Assembly (NCBI GenBank): GCA_035318785.1
Contig: DATHDZ010000316.1
Location: 1 to 35,435, forward strand
Source: CAIYRG01 sp035318785
GTDB taxonomy: Bacteria; Pseudomonadota; Alphaproteobacteria; Micropepsales; Micropepsaceae
Reading direction: 5' to 3'
DNA length: 35,435 bases
Part shown: one piece after another, positions 24,129 through 31,852 of the stretch
Position numbering within the stretch: the stretch's first letter is position 1
Layout of the letters: the number at the start of each line of letters is the position of its first letter
The notes under the pieces: model-generated
The model's input: the letters and a program-made list of their open reading frames with translations, nothing else
Told to the model about the DNA's origin: nothing
Databases searched by the model: none
Program-made: the position numbers and the translations under genes

Positions 24129-25376
24129 ATGGCCAACAAGACCGCGTCGATGAGTCTCGCCGATCGCGCGATGGGGCTTCTCGGGGGCTGGACGCTGCGT
24201 CACATGGACGTGCTATTCAGGATCGCGCGCAATCTCTTTCCCATTCTTCTCGTCAAGTACAAAGGCAAAGCCTTTGCACTCGTAACCCGCTTCGACGACG
24301 TGCAGGAAGTATTCCAGCGCCCGAATGTCTTCGACGTTATTTATGCGCCGAAGATCAAGGTGCTCATGGATGGCGACAACATCTTTCTCGGCATGAAGGA
24401 CGAAGACCAGGCCACGCGCGACAAATCTACGATGCGCCTGACCGCGCCACGAGGTGAGGCGCTCACGCGCGTAAAGCCGCGCGTCGAACAACTGTCTGAA
24501 GAGGTGATGGCTGGTACGAAGGGCTGCGTCGATATTGCCATGGAATTGACGCAGACGGTCACGACTCGTTTCTTCGGTGAGTATTTCGGTACGGTAGCGT
24601 CCGACGTCATGAAATTTTCAGATCAAGCGCGGCTGCTATTCAAATTCATGTTCGTCGACATGAACGACAATCCTTCCTTGCGCGCTGAGGTCGTACCGGC
24701 CGCCGCCGAAATGCGGTCGTTCGTCGAGGGGAAGATCGCGGAACGCAAGTCACAGCGCGGCCGGCACGACGACATGCTCGAACGCTGCCTGAAATTGCAG
24801 GACGATGGCTTCCCCGGCATGACGGATCGGGACATCCGCAACAATCTTATCGGGATGATCGTCGGAGGGTTGCCGCAGCCCCCCATGGTGATACCGCAGC
24901 TCTTCGATGTTCTGCTCGATCGGCCGCTGGACCTTGCCGCGGCCTCTGCAGCCGCTCGCGCGAACGACGACGCGCTGATCTCGAAATACGTGTTCGAGGC
25001 TTCTCGCTTCTATCCATTGACGCCGGGTCTGTTCCGCCATTGTACCGAAGATTACAAGCTTGCTGCCGGCACGTGGCGCACCAAAGTTATACCCACCGGT
25101 GCCTTGGTAATGGTCTCGACGCGATCGGCGATGTTCGATGGCAGACGAGTCGAGAGAGCAACCCAATTCCGCATCGATAGGCCCGACTACAATTACATGC
25201 ATTTCGGCTACGGCATGCACGAATGTTTTGGCGTTTACATGAATCGCGCGATGATGCCGGCGATTTGCAAATCCCTGTTGAAGAGACGAAACTTACGCCG
25301 TGCTCCGGGTGCCGACGGAAAGCTTCAGATGGACGGCTCTTTTGCCAAGAGCCTTCTGGTACAATTCGACGTCTAG
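24129..25376 (+). CDS. Cytochrome P450 with non-canonical I-helix
   Basis: A 415-residue haem-thiolate protein. The haem loop is FGYGMHECFG with C366 as the axial ligand, and the K-helix ExxR is E290-A-S-R293. The I-helix segment reads IVGGLPQPPMV (about 244-254). The acid-alcohol pair (D/E)-T needed for normal O2 activation is replaced by proline-rich sequence. In known P450s, loss of that pair goes with peroxygenase, isomerase or dehydratase chemistry that uses peroxide or hydroperoxide substrates. The N-terminus has a weakly hydrophobic stretch (WTLRHMDVLFRIARNLFPILL), perhaps for membrane contact. No reductase or ferredoxin gene is nearby, which also fits peroxide-driven chemistry. RBS AGAGGG precedes the ATG. 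Confidence 0.88.
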   Translation: MANKTASMSLADRAMGLLGGWTLRHMDVLFRIARNLFPILLVKYKGKAFALVTRFDDVQEVFQRPNVFDVIYAPKIKVLMDGDNIFLGMKDEDQATRDKSTMRLTAPRGEALTRVKPRVEQLSEEVMAGTKGCVDIAMELTQTVTTRFFGEYFGTVASDVMKFSDQARLLFKFMFVDMNDNPSLRAEVVPAAAEMRSFVEGKIAERKSQRGRHDDMLERCLKLQDDGFPGMTDRDIRNNLIGMIVGGLPQPPMVIPQLFDVLLDRPLDLAAASAAARANDDALISKYVFEASRFYPLTPGLFRHCTEDYKLAAGTWRTKVIPTGALVMVSTRSAMFDGRRVERATQFRIDRPDYNYMHFGYGMHECFGVYMNRAMMPAICKSLLKRRNLRRAPGADGKLQMDGSFAKSLLVQFDV

Positions 25377-25439
25377 CTAGATTTCCCATCCGGAAACGTC
25401 AGGTAGTCATCTAACGTCGAACTCGTCCTGGGTCGGTGA

Positions 25440-25613
25440 TCAATCGGTCGGCACAGGAAATCTGTCATCGGGTCGCTTGGGCTCACGCGCATTGGCCGCT
25501 TCAAGAACCAACGAACGCACGATTTCCTCTACGGACCTGCCGTCTTGCCAAGCGAGCTGCCTCAAGCGCTGAACGCATGCATTGTCCAGATTTCGAATAA
25601 TGATTTCATTCAT
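25440..25613 (-). CDS. FitA-like ribbon-helix-helix antitoxin, orphan copy 1
   Basis: A 57-residue protein, MNEIIIRNLDNACVQRLRQL followed by AWQDGRSVEEIVRSLVLEA. The first strand (IIIRNLD) and the two helices match the Arc/FitA ribbon-helix-helix fold, which binds operator DNA as a dimer. The tail (REPKRPDDRFPVPTD) is where FitA-type antitoxins wrap their PIN-domain toxin. No PIN-domain gene follows on this strand, because the next gene downstream is the convergent P450. It is related to the second copy at 25690 and lies 76 bp downstream of it in the same orientation. Confidence 0.7.
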   Translation of the reverse strand: MNEIIIRNLDNACVQRLRQLAWQDGRSVEEIVRSLVLEAANAREPKRPDDRFPVPTD

Positions 25614-25689
25614 GACGCACCCGCGTTTCGTTTAGCTCGCCCCATAACAGGGGGGGCGACTCGGGCAATTTGACGACCATTCCGCATGT

Positions 25690-25920
25690 TTAGGAGTGAA
25701 AGTTCATGCGTCTAGCCGCGACCGTCATTTCTCCGGCGAGATGTGGGCGAGACGGCTCCAGCACCGTAAAAAAGTCATCGGGCTGGCCGTCATCAGCTTC
25801 CAGACCCGCAAGGATGAGACGGCGCAAACTCTCCTCCAGCGGAAGACCTTTCTCCCAGGCCCTTCTCTTCAATCGAACCAAGAGAGCATCGTCAAAGTCG
25901 CGGATGATGATCTGTGCCAT
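25690..25920 (-). CDS. FitA-like ribbon-helix-helix antitoxin, orphan copy 2
   Basis: A 76-residue protein, MAQIIIRDFDDALLVRLKRR followed by AWEKGLPLEESLRRLILAGLEA. It aligns with the neighbour at 25440: same IIIRxxD strand, same RL(R/K)xxAW turn and same EEsxR helix. The C-terminal extension of about 30 residues is longer than in copy 1. This is a normal size for FitA/VapB-type antitoxins, but again no toxin gene is adjacent. It is either a remnant of a toxin-antitoxin module, an antitoxin acting on a distant toxin, or a stand-alone regulator. Confidence 0.7.
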   Translation of the reverse strand: MAQIIIRDFDDALLVRLKRRAWEKGLPLEESLRRLILAGLEADDGQPDDFFTVLEPSRPHLAGEMTVAARRMNFHS

Positions 25921-26255
25921 GTTGCGCCCTTACGTTTTGTTTTTGGTAGACACCCCCCGCCCGAGAAAATCATACGGCAAGAATCGCGATTCTGGTCATC
26001 AACTTATTGGTCGGTCGGGCCTGAGGGCCTACGGCTAAGGCGACGATCCGATTCGCGCGACGCGATTGAGTCCCTCATCTGTTGTTGAAGAGAATCCTGC
26101 GCCGAGGGTATCGAAGAGTCCACAGGCGCCCCAAAAATGTCACAAACTATGTATGGTTTGCGTGAAAGTGCAGCCGGCACGGCGTGGACCAGAGGACGTC
26201 AGTCCGTATACGGACGACATTTGGGTTAGGTAAATTTTGTTCCTCTTTCGGATTT
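25921..26255. other. Non-coding interval with short palindromes
   Basis: I see no gene here. At 26202-26215 there is a perfect 14-bp palindrome, GTCCGTATACGGAC, and near 26142-26160 an inverted pair CAAAC...GTTTG around a TATG-TATG direct repeat. They could be operator sites, possibly for the ribbon-helix-helix proteins, or 3' processing signals of the tRNA transcript. Nothing in the sequence decides this. Confidence 0.4.
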
Positions 26256-26330
26256 TGGAGCGGGCGAGGCGATTCGAACGCCCGACCCTAACCTTGGCAA
26301 GGTTATGCTCTACCCCTGAGCTACGCCCGC
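26256..26330 (-). tRNA. tRNA-Gly (anticodon GCC)
   Basis: The minus strand gives a complete cloverleaf. The acceptor stem GCGGGCG pairs with CGCCCGC and is followed by discriminator U and an encoded CCA (26256-26258). The D-arm reads GCTCAGGGGTAGAGC, the anticodon arm AACCTTGCCAAGGTT has anticodon GCC, and the T-arm GGGCGTTCGAATCGCCT carries the TTCGA loop. Length is 75 nt with CCA. There is no sign of an integrase or a duplicated 3' end nearby that would mark an integration site. Confidence 0.96.
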
Positions 26331-26350
26331 GCTCCAAGCGAGGGATGGGG

Positions 26351-26378
26351 TTATTGCCCAGCCCGCATCAAGTTTCAA
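26351..26378 (-). promoter_or_regulatory. Candidate tRNA-Gly promoter
   Basis: On the minus strand, TTGAAA (26373-26378) and CAATAA (26351-26356) are separated by 16 nt. This places a start a few nucleotides downstream, about 10-15 nt before the mature tRNA 5' end. This is a consensus reading only. Confidence 0.4.
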
Positions 26379-26759
26379 TAGGTTGACCCATGCGGGGTTA
26401 AGGGGCCTGTAACGTGTCGTGGATCCCAGAGATTTTGAACGACCTGCCCACCCGCGGTCGTCCCCTAGAAACACGGGCCGCTCGGGTTTCAAGATGTCTA
26501 CCCTGAAGACCACCCTTAGAGTGACCTATGGCACCAGGGAAATGCGCGCGATCCCGATCCCATGAATGTCGCCTTCTTGCGCAACGGCCACAGGACGGGC
26601 ATCGCGGCGGCCGAACTCATCCGCTTTGCCCGGCTTGCGCCTGTGCACCCCGAATCATGACATTGGGCTAAAACGGTGGGGCTTCCTGGCGCGGGGAGGC
26701 TTGGCTTTTTCACACGGCCGACCCATGTTGGGGGCGCAGGTTCGACCCAAAGGCGCATC
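26379..26759. other. Leader region of the thioredoxin operon, no gene seen
   Basis: No open frame here has protein-like character or a ribosome site of its own. The interval probably contains the promoter of the operon starting at 26760, but I cannot point to convincing -35/-10 boxes. Confidence 0.4.
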
Positions 26760-27743
26760 ATGGCTTCGCTCATCGACCCCACCGGCCGTCCCCTGAAAGG
26801 GCTAAAAGATAGCACCCTGGCCAAGAACGGGTCGGTTCCGGGCGGGACGCCCGCCGCCGGCCCCGCCGGCTATATAAAAGATGCGTCCTTGACCAGTTTC
26901 GCCGCCGACGTGCTGGACGCCTCGATGGAGGTGCCGGTAATTGTCGATTTTTGGGCGCCCTGGTGCGGTCCCTGCAAGCAATTGGGTCCCCTGCTGGAAC
27001 GTCTGGTAACGGAAGCCAAGGGCGCGGTTCGCCTGGTCAAGGTCAATATCGACGAAAACCCGGAGATCGCGCAGCAATTGCGCATCCAATCGATTCCCAC
27101 CGTTTATGCCTTCAAGAACGGCCAGCCGGTCGACGGCTTCATGGGTGCGGTTCCCGAGAGCCAGCTCCGCCAATTCGTGCAGACGCTCATAGGGCCGGGA
27201 GGGCAGGACGCCGAAGGTACGACCGAGGAAGCGCTTTTAATTGCGGCGGATGCCCTTCAGAAGGGCGATGTATCCACGGCCGCGCAACTCTACGGCCAGA
27301 TTTTGCAGGAAGACCCGGGCAACCCCCAGGCGGTCGCGGGTCTTGCGCGCTGCTATCTGCAGAGCGGCGACATTGACCGCGCCAGGAAGACGCTTCAGCT
27401 CGTGCGTCCGGACGGCGCCTCGGACGAAGCGATCCGAGCGGTGGAAGCGGAGCTTGCGCTGAAAGAAAGGGCCGCGGCCGCCGGCGACCTCGGACCCTTG
27501 CGTGTGAAAGTTGAGGCCGAGCCCGCCGATCTGCAGGCGCGCTTCGATCTCTCTCTCGGGCTCGATGCGAAAGGTGCGCGCGAGGAAGCAATCGACCAAC
27601 TTCTGGAAATCGTGCGCCGCGACCGCAAATGGAACGAGGACGCCGCGCGCAAACAATTGGTGACGTTGTTCGAGGCCATGGGGCCGACCGATCCTCGCAC
27701 GATCTCTGCTCGCCGGCGGCTTTCTTCCCTGCTTTTCTCGTGA
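26760..27743 (+). CDS. Thioredoxin-domain/TPR co-chaperone (CnoX/YbbN-like)
   Basis: A 327-residue cytosolic protein. Residues about 40-145 are a thioredoxin fold with an intact WCGPC active site and the cis-proline loop QSIPTVYAF. The C-terminal half consists of TPR-like helical pairs such as GDVSTAAQLYGQILQEDPGNPQAVAGLARCYL. This architecture matches CnoX/YbbN, which protects clients from oxidative unfolding and hands them to chaperones. Unlike E. coli CnoX, the CxxC is preserved, so redox activity is expected, as in other alphaproteobacterial members. The start at 26760 is chosen because the family N-terminus begins there. It is translated just ahead of the LON-domain gene (3-bp gap). Confidence 0.88.
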   Translation: MASLIDPTGRPLKGLKDSTLAKNGSVPGGTPAAGPAGYIKDASLTSFAADVLDASMEVPVIVDFWAPWCGPCKQLGPLLERLVTEAKGAVRLVKVNIDENPEIAQQLRIQSIPTVYAFKNGQPVDGFMGAVPESQLRQFVQTLIGPGGQDAEGTTEEALLIAADALQKGDVSTAAQLYGQILQEDPGNPQAVAGLARCYLQSGDIDRARKTLQLVRPDGASDEAIRAVEAELALKERAAAAGDLGPLRVKVEAEPADLQARFDLSLGLDAKGAREEAIDQLLEIVRRDRKWNEDAARKQLVTLFEAMGPTDPRTISARRRLSSLLFS

Positions 27744-27746
27744 CCG

Positions 27747-28418
27747 ATGCCCGCGCCGCGCCGCTATCGTAACATTTCCGATCTTCCGGCCGTTATTCCG
27801 GTGTTTCCGCTGACCGGAGTTCTGCTGCTGCCTCGCACGCGGCAGCCGCTGAATGTTTTCGAACCGCGCTATCTCGCGATGGTGGATGCCGCTATGGACC
27901 ATCAACGCGTCATCGGTATAGTCCAGCCCCGCAATCCGGGCGAAGATATGGCGAAAAAACCTGCGCTCGCGGATGTTGGATGCGTCGGTCGCATAACCGA
28001 CTATAGCGAGACCGACGACGGCCGTTATCTCATCACATTGACCGGGATTGCCCGGTTTCGCGTCTCCGGCGAACGCGAGACGACGACCCCCTATCGCCAG
28101 GTCGCGGCGGATTATACTTCTTTTGCCGATGATCTTCTGTCCAAGGAAGATCCGCCTATTGCGCGTGATCGGCTTCTCGCCGCACTGAAGCCGTATCTTT
28201 CCGATCGCTCCATGCAGACCGATTGGAAATCGATCGAGGAGGCGCCGGCCGAAACTTTGGTGAACGCCCTCTGCATGCTCTGCCCATTTGACCCGAGCGA
28301 GAAACAGGCGCTGCTTGAAGCTCCGGGCTTGAGAGAGCGAGCGGACGCGCTGATTACGCTGATCGAGATCGCGAACGCATCGGCCATCCCTTCGGGAGGC
28401 AGCCCTTCCATTAACTGA
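27747..28418 (+). CDS. LON peptidase substrate-binding-domain protein
   Basis: A 223-residue cytosolic protein. IPVFPLTGVLLLPRTRQPLNVFEPRYLAMVDAAM is the opening of the Lon N-terminal (PUA-like) domain, followed by the usual GCVGRITDYSETDDGRYLITLTGIARFRV strands and a helical end. There is no AAA or protease domain. Stand-alone Lon-N proteins have no firmly assigned role; substrate recognition or chaperone assistance is assumed. It is locked in an operon with the thioredoxin-TPR gene upstream and Trm112 downstream, a well-conserved alphaproteobacterial order. Confidence 0.92.
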   Translation: MPAPRRYRNISDLPAVIPVFPLTGVLLLPRTRQPLNVFEPRYLAMVDAAMDHQRVIGIVQPRNPGEDMAKKPALADVGCVGRITDYSETDDGRYLITLTGIARFRVSGERETTTPYRQVAADYTSFADDLLSKEDPPIARDRLLAALKPYLSDRSMQTDWKSIEEAPAETLVNALCMLCPFDPSEKQALLEAPGLRERADALITLIEIANASAIPSGGSPSIN

Positions 28419-28430
28419 AAGAAAGCCGAA

Positions 28431-28616
28431 ATGGACGTCGATCCGAAGCTCTTGGAGATTCTGGTGTGCCCTCTTACCAAAACGACGCTGATCTATGATC
28501 GCGAACGCCAGGAGCTCATCAGCAAGAAGGCGGGTCTCGCCTATCCGATCCGCGACGGGATCCCGGTGATGCTGCCAGAGGAGGCGCGCGCCCTTTCCGA
28601 AAGGGAACAGGCGTGA
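28431..28616 (+). CDS. Trm112-family protein
   Basis: A 61-residue protein. MDVDPKLLEILVCP followed by a beta-rich stretch and LAYPIRDGIPVML is the bacterial Trm112/YcaR pattern. In eukaryotes and archaea, Trm112 activates methyltransferases; in bacteria a similar activator role is suspected. The zinc cysteines of longer members are largely lost here, with one remaining in VCP. The stop codon overlaps the GTG start of the next gene (GTGA), showing translational coupling. Confidence 0.9.
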   Translation: MDVDPKLLEILVCPLTKTTLIYDRERQELISKKAGLAYPIRDGIPVMLPEEARALSEREQA

Positions 28617-28978
28617 GTGCGGGAGGCCAACCCTGGCCGACCGAACTGAAGCTCAGCGCCGCCAAGGATGCCCTTACCGTGACGTTCGACAATGGCGAGC
28701 ACTATCAGCTCGGCGCGGAATATTTGCGGGTGGAATCGCCCAGCGCCGAGGTGCAGGGCCACGGTCCGTTGGAACGTCAATTCATCCCCGGCAAGCGTCA
28801 CGTCAAGATCAGGCGTCTGGAACCGGTCGGCCACTACGCCGTGCGCATTGTCTTCGACGATTCACACGATTCCGGACTGTTCACCTGGTCCTATTTGCTT
28901 GAGCTCGGCCGTCACTACGGGGATAAGTGGCCCGCCTATCTGGGCGGCCTCATCGCCAAGGGACTCAGCCGCGAATGA
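28613..28978 (+). CDS. DUF971-domain protein
   Basis: A 121-residue protein with the DUF971 pattern (gamma-butyrobetaine hydroxylase N-terminal-like domain): PTELKLSAAKDALTVTFDNG, then YLRVESPSAEV...HVKIRRLEPVGHYAVRIVFDDSHDSGLFTWSYL. Such domains are linked to iron-sulfur cluster handling, being fused to Mrp/ApbC-type or hydroxylase proteins in other genomes. The GTG start overlaps the Trm112 stop by 4 bp. It ends the four-gene operon, and the SMP-30 gene 39 bp downstream may be read through. Confidence 0.9.
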   Translation: MSAGGQPWPTELKLSAAKDALTVTFDNGEHYQLGAEYLRVESPSAEVQGHGPLERQFIPGKRHVKIRRLEPVGHYAVRIVFDDSHDSGLFTWSYLLELGRHYGDKWPAYLGGLIAKGLSRE

Positions 28979-29017
28979 GGTTCTGTGCTAGTTTCCGTTC
29001 GCCTTTGGAGGATTGCC

Positions 29018-30034
29018 ATGAAAGATTTTGTTGTTTCCCTTCTTGCCGCAACGGCCATGGGAATCGGCGCGGCGCAGGCCCAGAGTGTCGTCGAGCGGCT
29101 CGACCCGGCGCTCGATGCGCTCGTCGCCCCGGACACTAGGATCGAAAAGATCCACGAGGACGACCAATTCTTCGAGGGCCCTGTGTGGCACCATGGGAGC
29201 GCGGGAAGCTTTCTTACCTTCAGCGATTTGATCTCCAACCGCGTCGACAAATGGGATCCCAAGACCAAACAGGTTACGACCTATATCGCCGATGTCTGGA
29301 AGGGCAAGGACAACTCCAACGCGATCGCTCAGGAACGAAACGGAAAGAAATATGTCCAGGTTGGGCCTAATGGCCAGACGCTGGACAAGCAGGGCCGCCT
29401 CGTCTTCACCGCGATGGGCTCGGGGCAAATTGTGCGCCGCGAAGCCGACGGCAAGCTCACCATCCTCGCGGACAAATATGAAGGCCATCATCTGAACGCA
29501 CCGAACGACCTCGTCATCAAATCCGACGGCACGATCTATTTCACCGATATACGCGCGGCAACCAAGACTTCGGACCAGAATCCACCGGAAGGCGTGCCCC
29601 ATACCGGTGTCTACCGGATCAAGGACGGCAAGCTCGAATTGCTCGACAGCACTGTCGAAGCACCGAACGGCATCGCCTTCTCACCCGACGAGAAGACGCT
29701 GTATGTCAACGATATCCGAGCAAAGAAAGTCGTGAGCTACGATGTGAAAGCCGACGGCACGCTCGCCAACCGCAAAATCTTTATCGACATGAATTCCGAT
29801 TCGCGGCCCGGCCTTCCGGACGGCATGAAGATCGATGTGCAGGGCAATGTCTGGGACAGCGGGCCCGGCGGTATCTGGATCGTCTCACCGGAAGGCAAAC
29901 ATCTCGGCACGATCCTGACGCCGGAGCGACTCTCCAATCTCGCCTGGGGCGATGATGACGGCAAGACGATCTACACGACGGGCGGCACGATGGTGACGCG
30001 TATCCGCGTGAAAATCGCCGGGTCCCGTCCGTAG
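29018..30034 (+). CDS. Secreted SMP-30/gluconolactonase-family protein
   Basis: A 338-residue exported protein with signal peptide MKDFVVSLLAATAMGIGAAQA-Q. The beta-propeller is recognised by FFEGPVWHHGSAGSFLTFSD (first metal-binding glutamate), APNDLVIKSDGTIYFTD (the metal-site Asn) and PDGMKIDVQGNVWDSGPGG (the second Asn/Asp site). Family members hydrolyse aldonolactones or related esters using a divalent cation. GGAGG at 29007-29011 fixes the start. A convergent cyclase-family gene follows, also secreted, so both may act on lactones or cyclic products in the periplasm. Confidence 0.88.
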   Translation: MKDFVVSLLAATAMGIGAAQAQSVVERLDPALDALVAPDTRIEKIHEDDQFFEGPVWHHGSAGSFLTFSDLISNRVDKWDPKTKQVTTYIADVWKGKDNSNAIAQERNGKKYVQVGPNGQTLDKQGRLVFTAMGSGQIVRREADGKLTILADKYEGHHLNAPNDLVIKSDGTIYFTDIRAATKTSDQNPPEGVPHTGVYRIKDGKLELLDSTVEAPNGIAFSPDEKTLYVNDIRAKKVVSYDVKADGTLANRKIFIDMNSDSRPGLPDGMKIDVQGNVWDSGPGGIWIVSPEGKHLGTILTPERLSNLAWGDDDGKTIYTTGGTMVTRIRVKIAGSRP

Positions 30035-30061
30035 CATCGAATGGTAGGCCAAGGCTCGAAT

Positions 30062-31012
30062 CTACCGCACCCTTGTGCCCGCCTTTTCGTCCCAATGCAG
30101 GAGCCGATTCGATTTGGGCAGAGGTGCGTCGCTTGCGCCGATGCCAATCCCATATTTCCAATCAGGCGGACAGATCGCGACGTAACGCGCATAGCCGCCG
30201 GTGCCACCTTTGAGCTTGGGATAACCGATCGCGACCAACGCGCCCGTCTCCGGCACTTGATCGAGATTGGCGACGCCTTCGGCCTGCGCATAGCCGTGAT
30301 GCATGAGCCAGGCTTCGCCTTCGAGCGTCAGCGTCGTGTCGGTATCGAGCGGCTCATGACCGTGAAATAGGATATGGCGCTGCTCGTGTAGGAATTGCAG
30401 CGCCTCCAGTTTCACGCCCGGGAATTTTGTTTCCTCGGCGAGCTTGGGATCCGGCCAGCGCTTCGACCAATCCGAGCGAATGAAGACAACGGAGCCCGCG
30501 GGAATGCGTCCGTGCCGCTTTTCCCATGCCAGGACATCGGACGTCAGCATCTGATAGCCTGGGTCTTTCTTTACCTGATCGACGATGGAGATGACGACTA
30601 AGGGACGCACCGCGTAAGTGGCAGGCAGTTCATCGATCGCCGGATATTCTGGCGCCCAATGGGCCGGCGGATCGAGCTGCGTACCCAATTGATCGGTCGA
30701 AAGGTCGTAATGCGTCGCCACGAAACCATCGGCTTTGTTGTAGTCATAGGCCTTACCGGTTTGCGGATTGACGGAGGGCGCGAATTTCGAGGGACCAAAC
30801 CCTTTCCAGACAGGAATATTGGGCGCGACGGTGTGGGTCAGGTCGACATATTTGGCGCGCACCAGAAACTCGTCATAAATCTTCCAGAGTCCGGGCGCAG
30901 GTGCGGCCGGAGCGGCCACCACCACCGGTATGGAAACTGTCAGGATGAAGGCTAGAGCCAAGGCCCTTGGTAACATATACGTCGAAAAGGCGCGAAATAT
31001 GGTCCTGGGCAT
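30062..31012 (-). CDS. Secreted cyclase-family protein with substituted metal motif
   Basis: A 316-residue exported protein with a signal peptide around residues 10-34. The fold matches the cyclase/kynurenine-formamidase family (PF04199-type): YVDLTHTVAPNIPVW near the start and FLHEQRHILFHGHEPLDTD later. The signature HxGTHxDxPxH reads QLGTQLDPPAH (Q108, Q112, D114, H118), so two metal-binding histidines are replaced by glutamine. Either this is a subfamily with a different metal site or the enzyme is altered. It lies convergent to the SMP-30 gene and divergent from leuD. Confidence 0.85.
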   Translation of the reverse strand: MPRTIFRAFSTYMLPRALALAFILTVSIPVVVAAPAAPAPGLWKIYDEFLVRAKYVDLTHTVAPNIPVWKGFGPSKFAPSVNPQTGKAYDYNKADGFVATHYDLSTDQLGTQLDPPAHWAPEYPAIDELPATYAVRPLVVISIVDQVKKDPGYQMLTSDVLAWEKRHGRIPAGSVVFIRSDWSKRWPDPKLAEETKFPGVKLEALQFLHEQRHILFHGHEPLDTDTTLTLEGEAWLMHHGYAQAEGVANLDQVPETGALVAIGYPKLKGGTGGYARYVAICPPDWKYGIGIGASDAPLPKSNRLLHWDEKAGTRVR

Positions 31013-31121
31013 GGCACGTTCTCCGCTTTCCAGCGACAGAATCGAGCGGTTTCGAGCGACTGTCCAGTATGAGCCAAATTCGGCTTGAGCCCGCCCCCCT
31101 CACCCGCTAGGTTCCGCCGCC

Positions 31122-31727
31122 ATGCAGCCCTTTACGACACTCTCCGGCGTCGCGGCGCCGCTCCCAATGGTCAATGTCGATACCGACATGATCATCCCCA
31201 AGCAATTTCTCAAGACCACTAAGCGTACGGGGCTCGCCTCGGCGCTCTTCTTTGAGATGCGCACGCGACCGGACGGATCCGAAAATCCCGATTTCGTGCT
31301 CAACAAGCCCGCCTATAAGAAGGCGCAGATCCTGGTGGCGGGCGCGAATTTCGGCTGCGGCTCATCACGCGAGCACGCGCCCTGGGCGCTTCTCGATTTC
31401 GGCATACGCTGTGTGATTGCGCCGTCCTTCGCGGATATCTTCTACAATAATTGCTTCAAGAACGGCATCCTGCCCATCGCGCTGCCGCAGGCCGAGGTGG
31501 ATAAATTGATGGATGACGCGGAGCGCGGCGCCAACGCGGTTATCAGCGTCGATCTTGAAAAGCAGGAGTTGCGCGGTCCCGACGGCGGCTGCATCAAATT
31601 TGAGATCGATCCCTTCCGCAAACAATGTCTGTTGAACGGCTGGGACGACATCAGTCTGACGCTGCGCAACGAGAACAAGATTTCCGATTTCGAGACGAGT
31701 CGCAAACGCAGCCAGCCTTGGGTGTGA
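31122..31727 (+). CDS. leuD: 3-isopropylmalate dehydratase, small subunit
   Basis: A 201-residue LeuD, the swivel-domain subunit that with LeuC isomerises 2- to 3-isopropylmalate in leucine synthesis. The family start MQPFTTLSGVAAPLPMVNVDTDMIIPKQFLKT, the substrate loop GCGSSREHAPWAL and IAPSFADIFYNNCFKNGILPI are all present, and the length is standard. leuC, its obligatory partner, is not in the window; in many alphaproteobacteria leuC is unlinked. leuB follows 125 bp downstream. Confidence 0.97.
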   Translation: MQPFTTLSGVAAPLPMVNVDTDMIIPKQFLKTTKRTGLASALFFEMRTRPDGSENPDFVLNKPAYKKAQILVAGANFGCGSSREHAPWALLDFGIRCVIAPSFADIFYNNCFKNGILPIALPQAEVDKLMDDAERGANAVISVDLEKQELRGPDGGCIKFEIDPFRKQCLLNGWDDISLTLRNENKISDFETSRKRSQPWV

Positions 31728-31792
31728 CATAACGTAATTTAAGGTGTCATGTCTGCTGAGCGGGCACCCCACATAGCCTTCACGCTTTCCAG

Positions 31793-31834
31793 ATTCCCGC
31801 TCCCCGCTTTCGCGAGGACAAGCTTCGCGGGAAT
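31793..31834. repeat. Palindromic intergenic element between leuD and leuB
   Basis: ATTCCCGC (31793-31800) and GCGGGAAT (31827-31834) form 8-bp arms, with an inner GCTT/AAGC pair, and are followed by GACA. This resembles the small mobile palindromes ending in GCGGGAATGACA that are scattered in many alphaproteobacterial genomes. It could act as a transcript stem-loop between leuD and leuB. Confidence 0.6.
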
Positions 31835-31852
31835 GACACATGCAGGTGTGCG

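Noticed and set aside
26256..26330. tRNA-Gly as an integration site for the 15-25 kb cluster
   Set aside because: No integrase gene and no second copy of the tRNA 3' end were found, and the cluster's left border shows no matching repeat.
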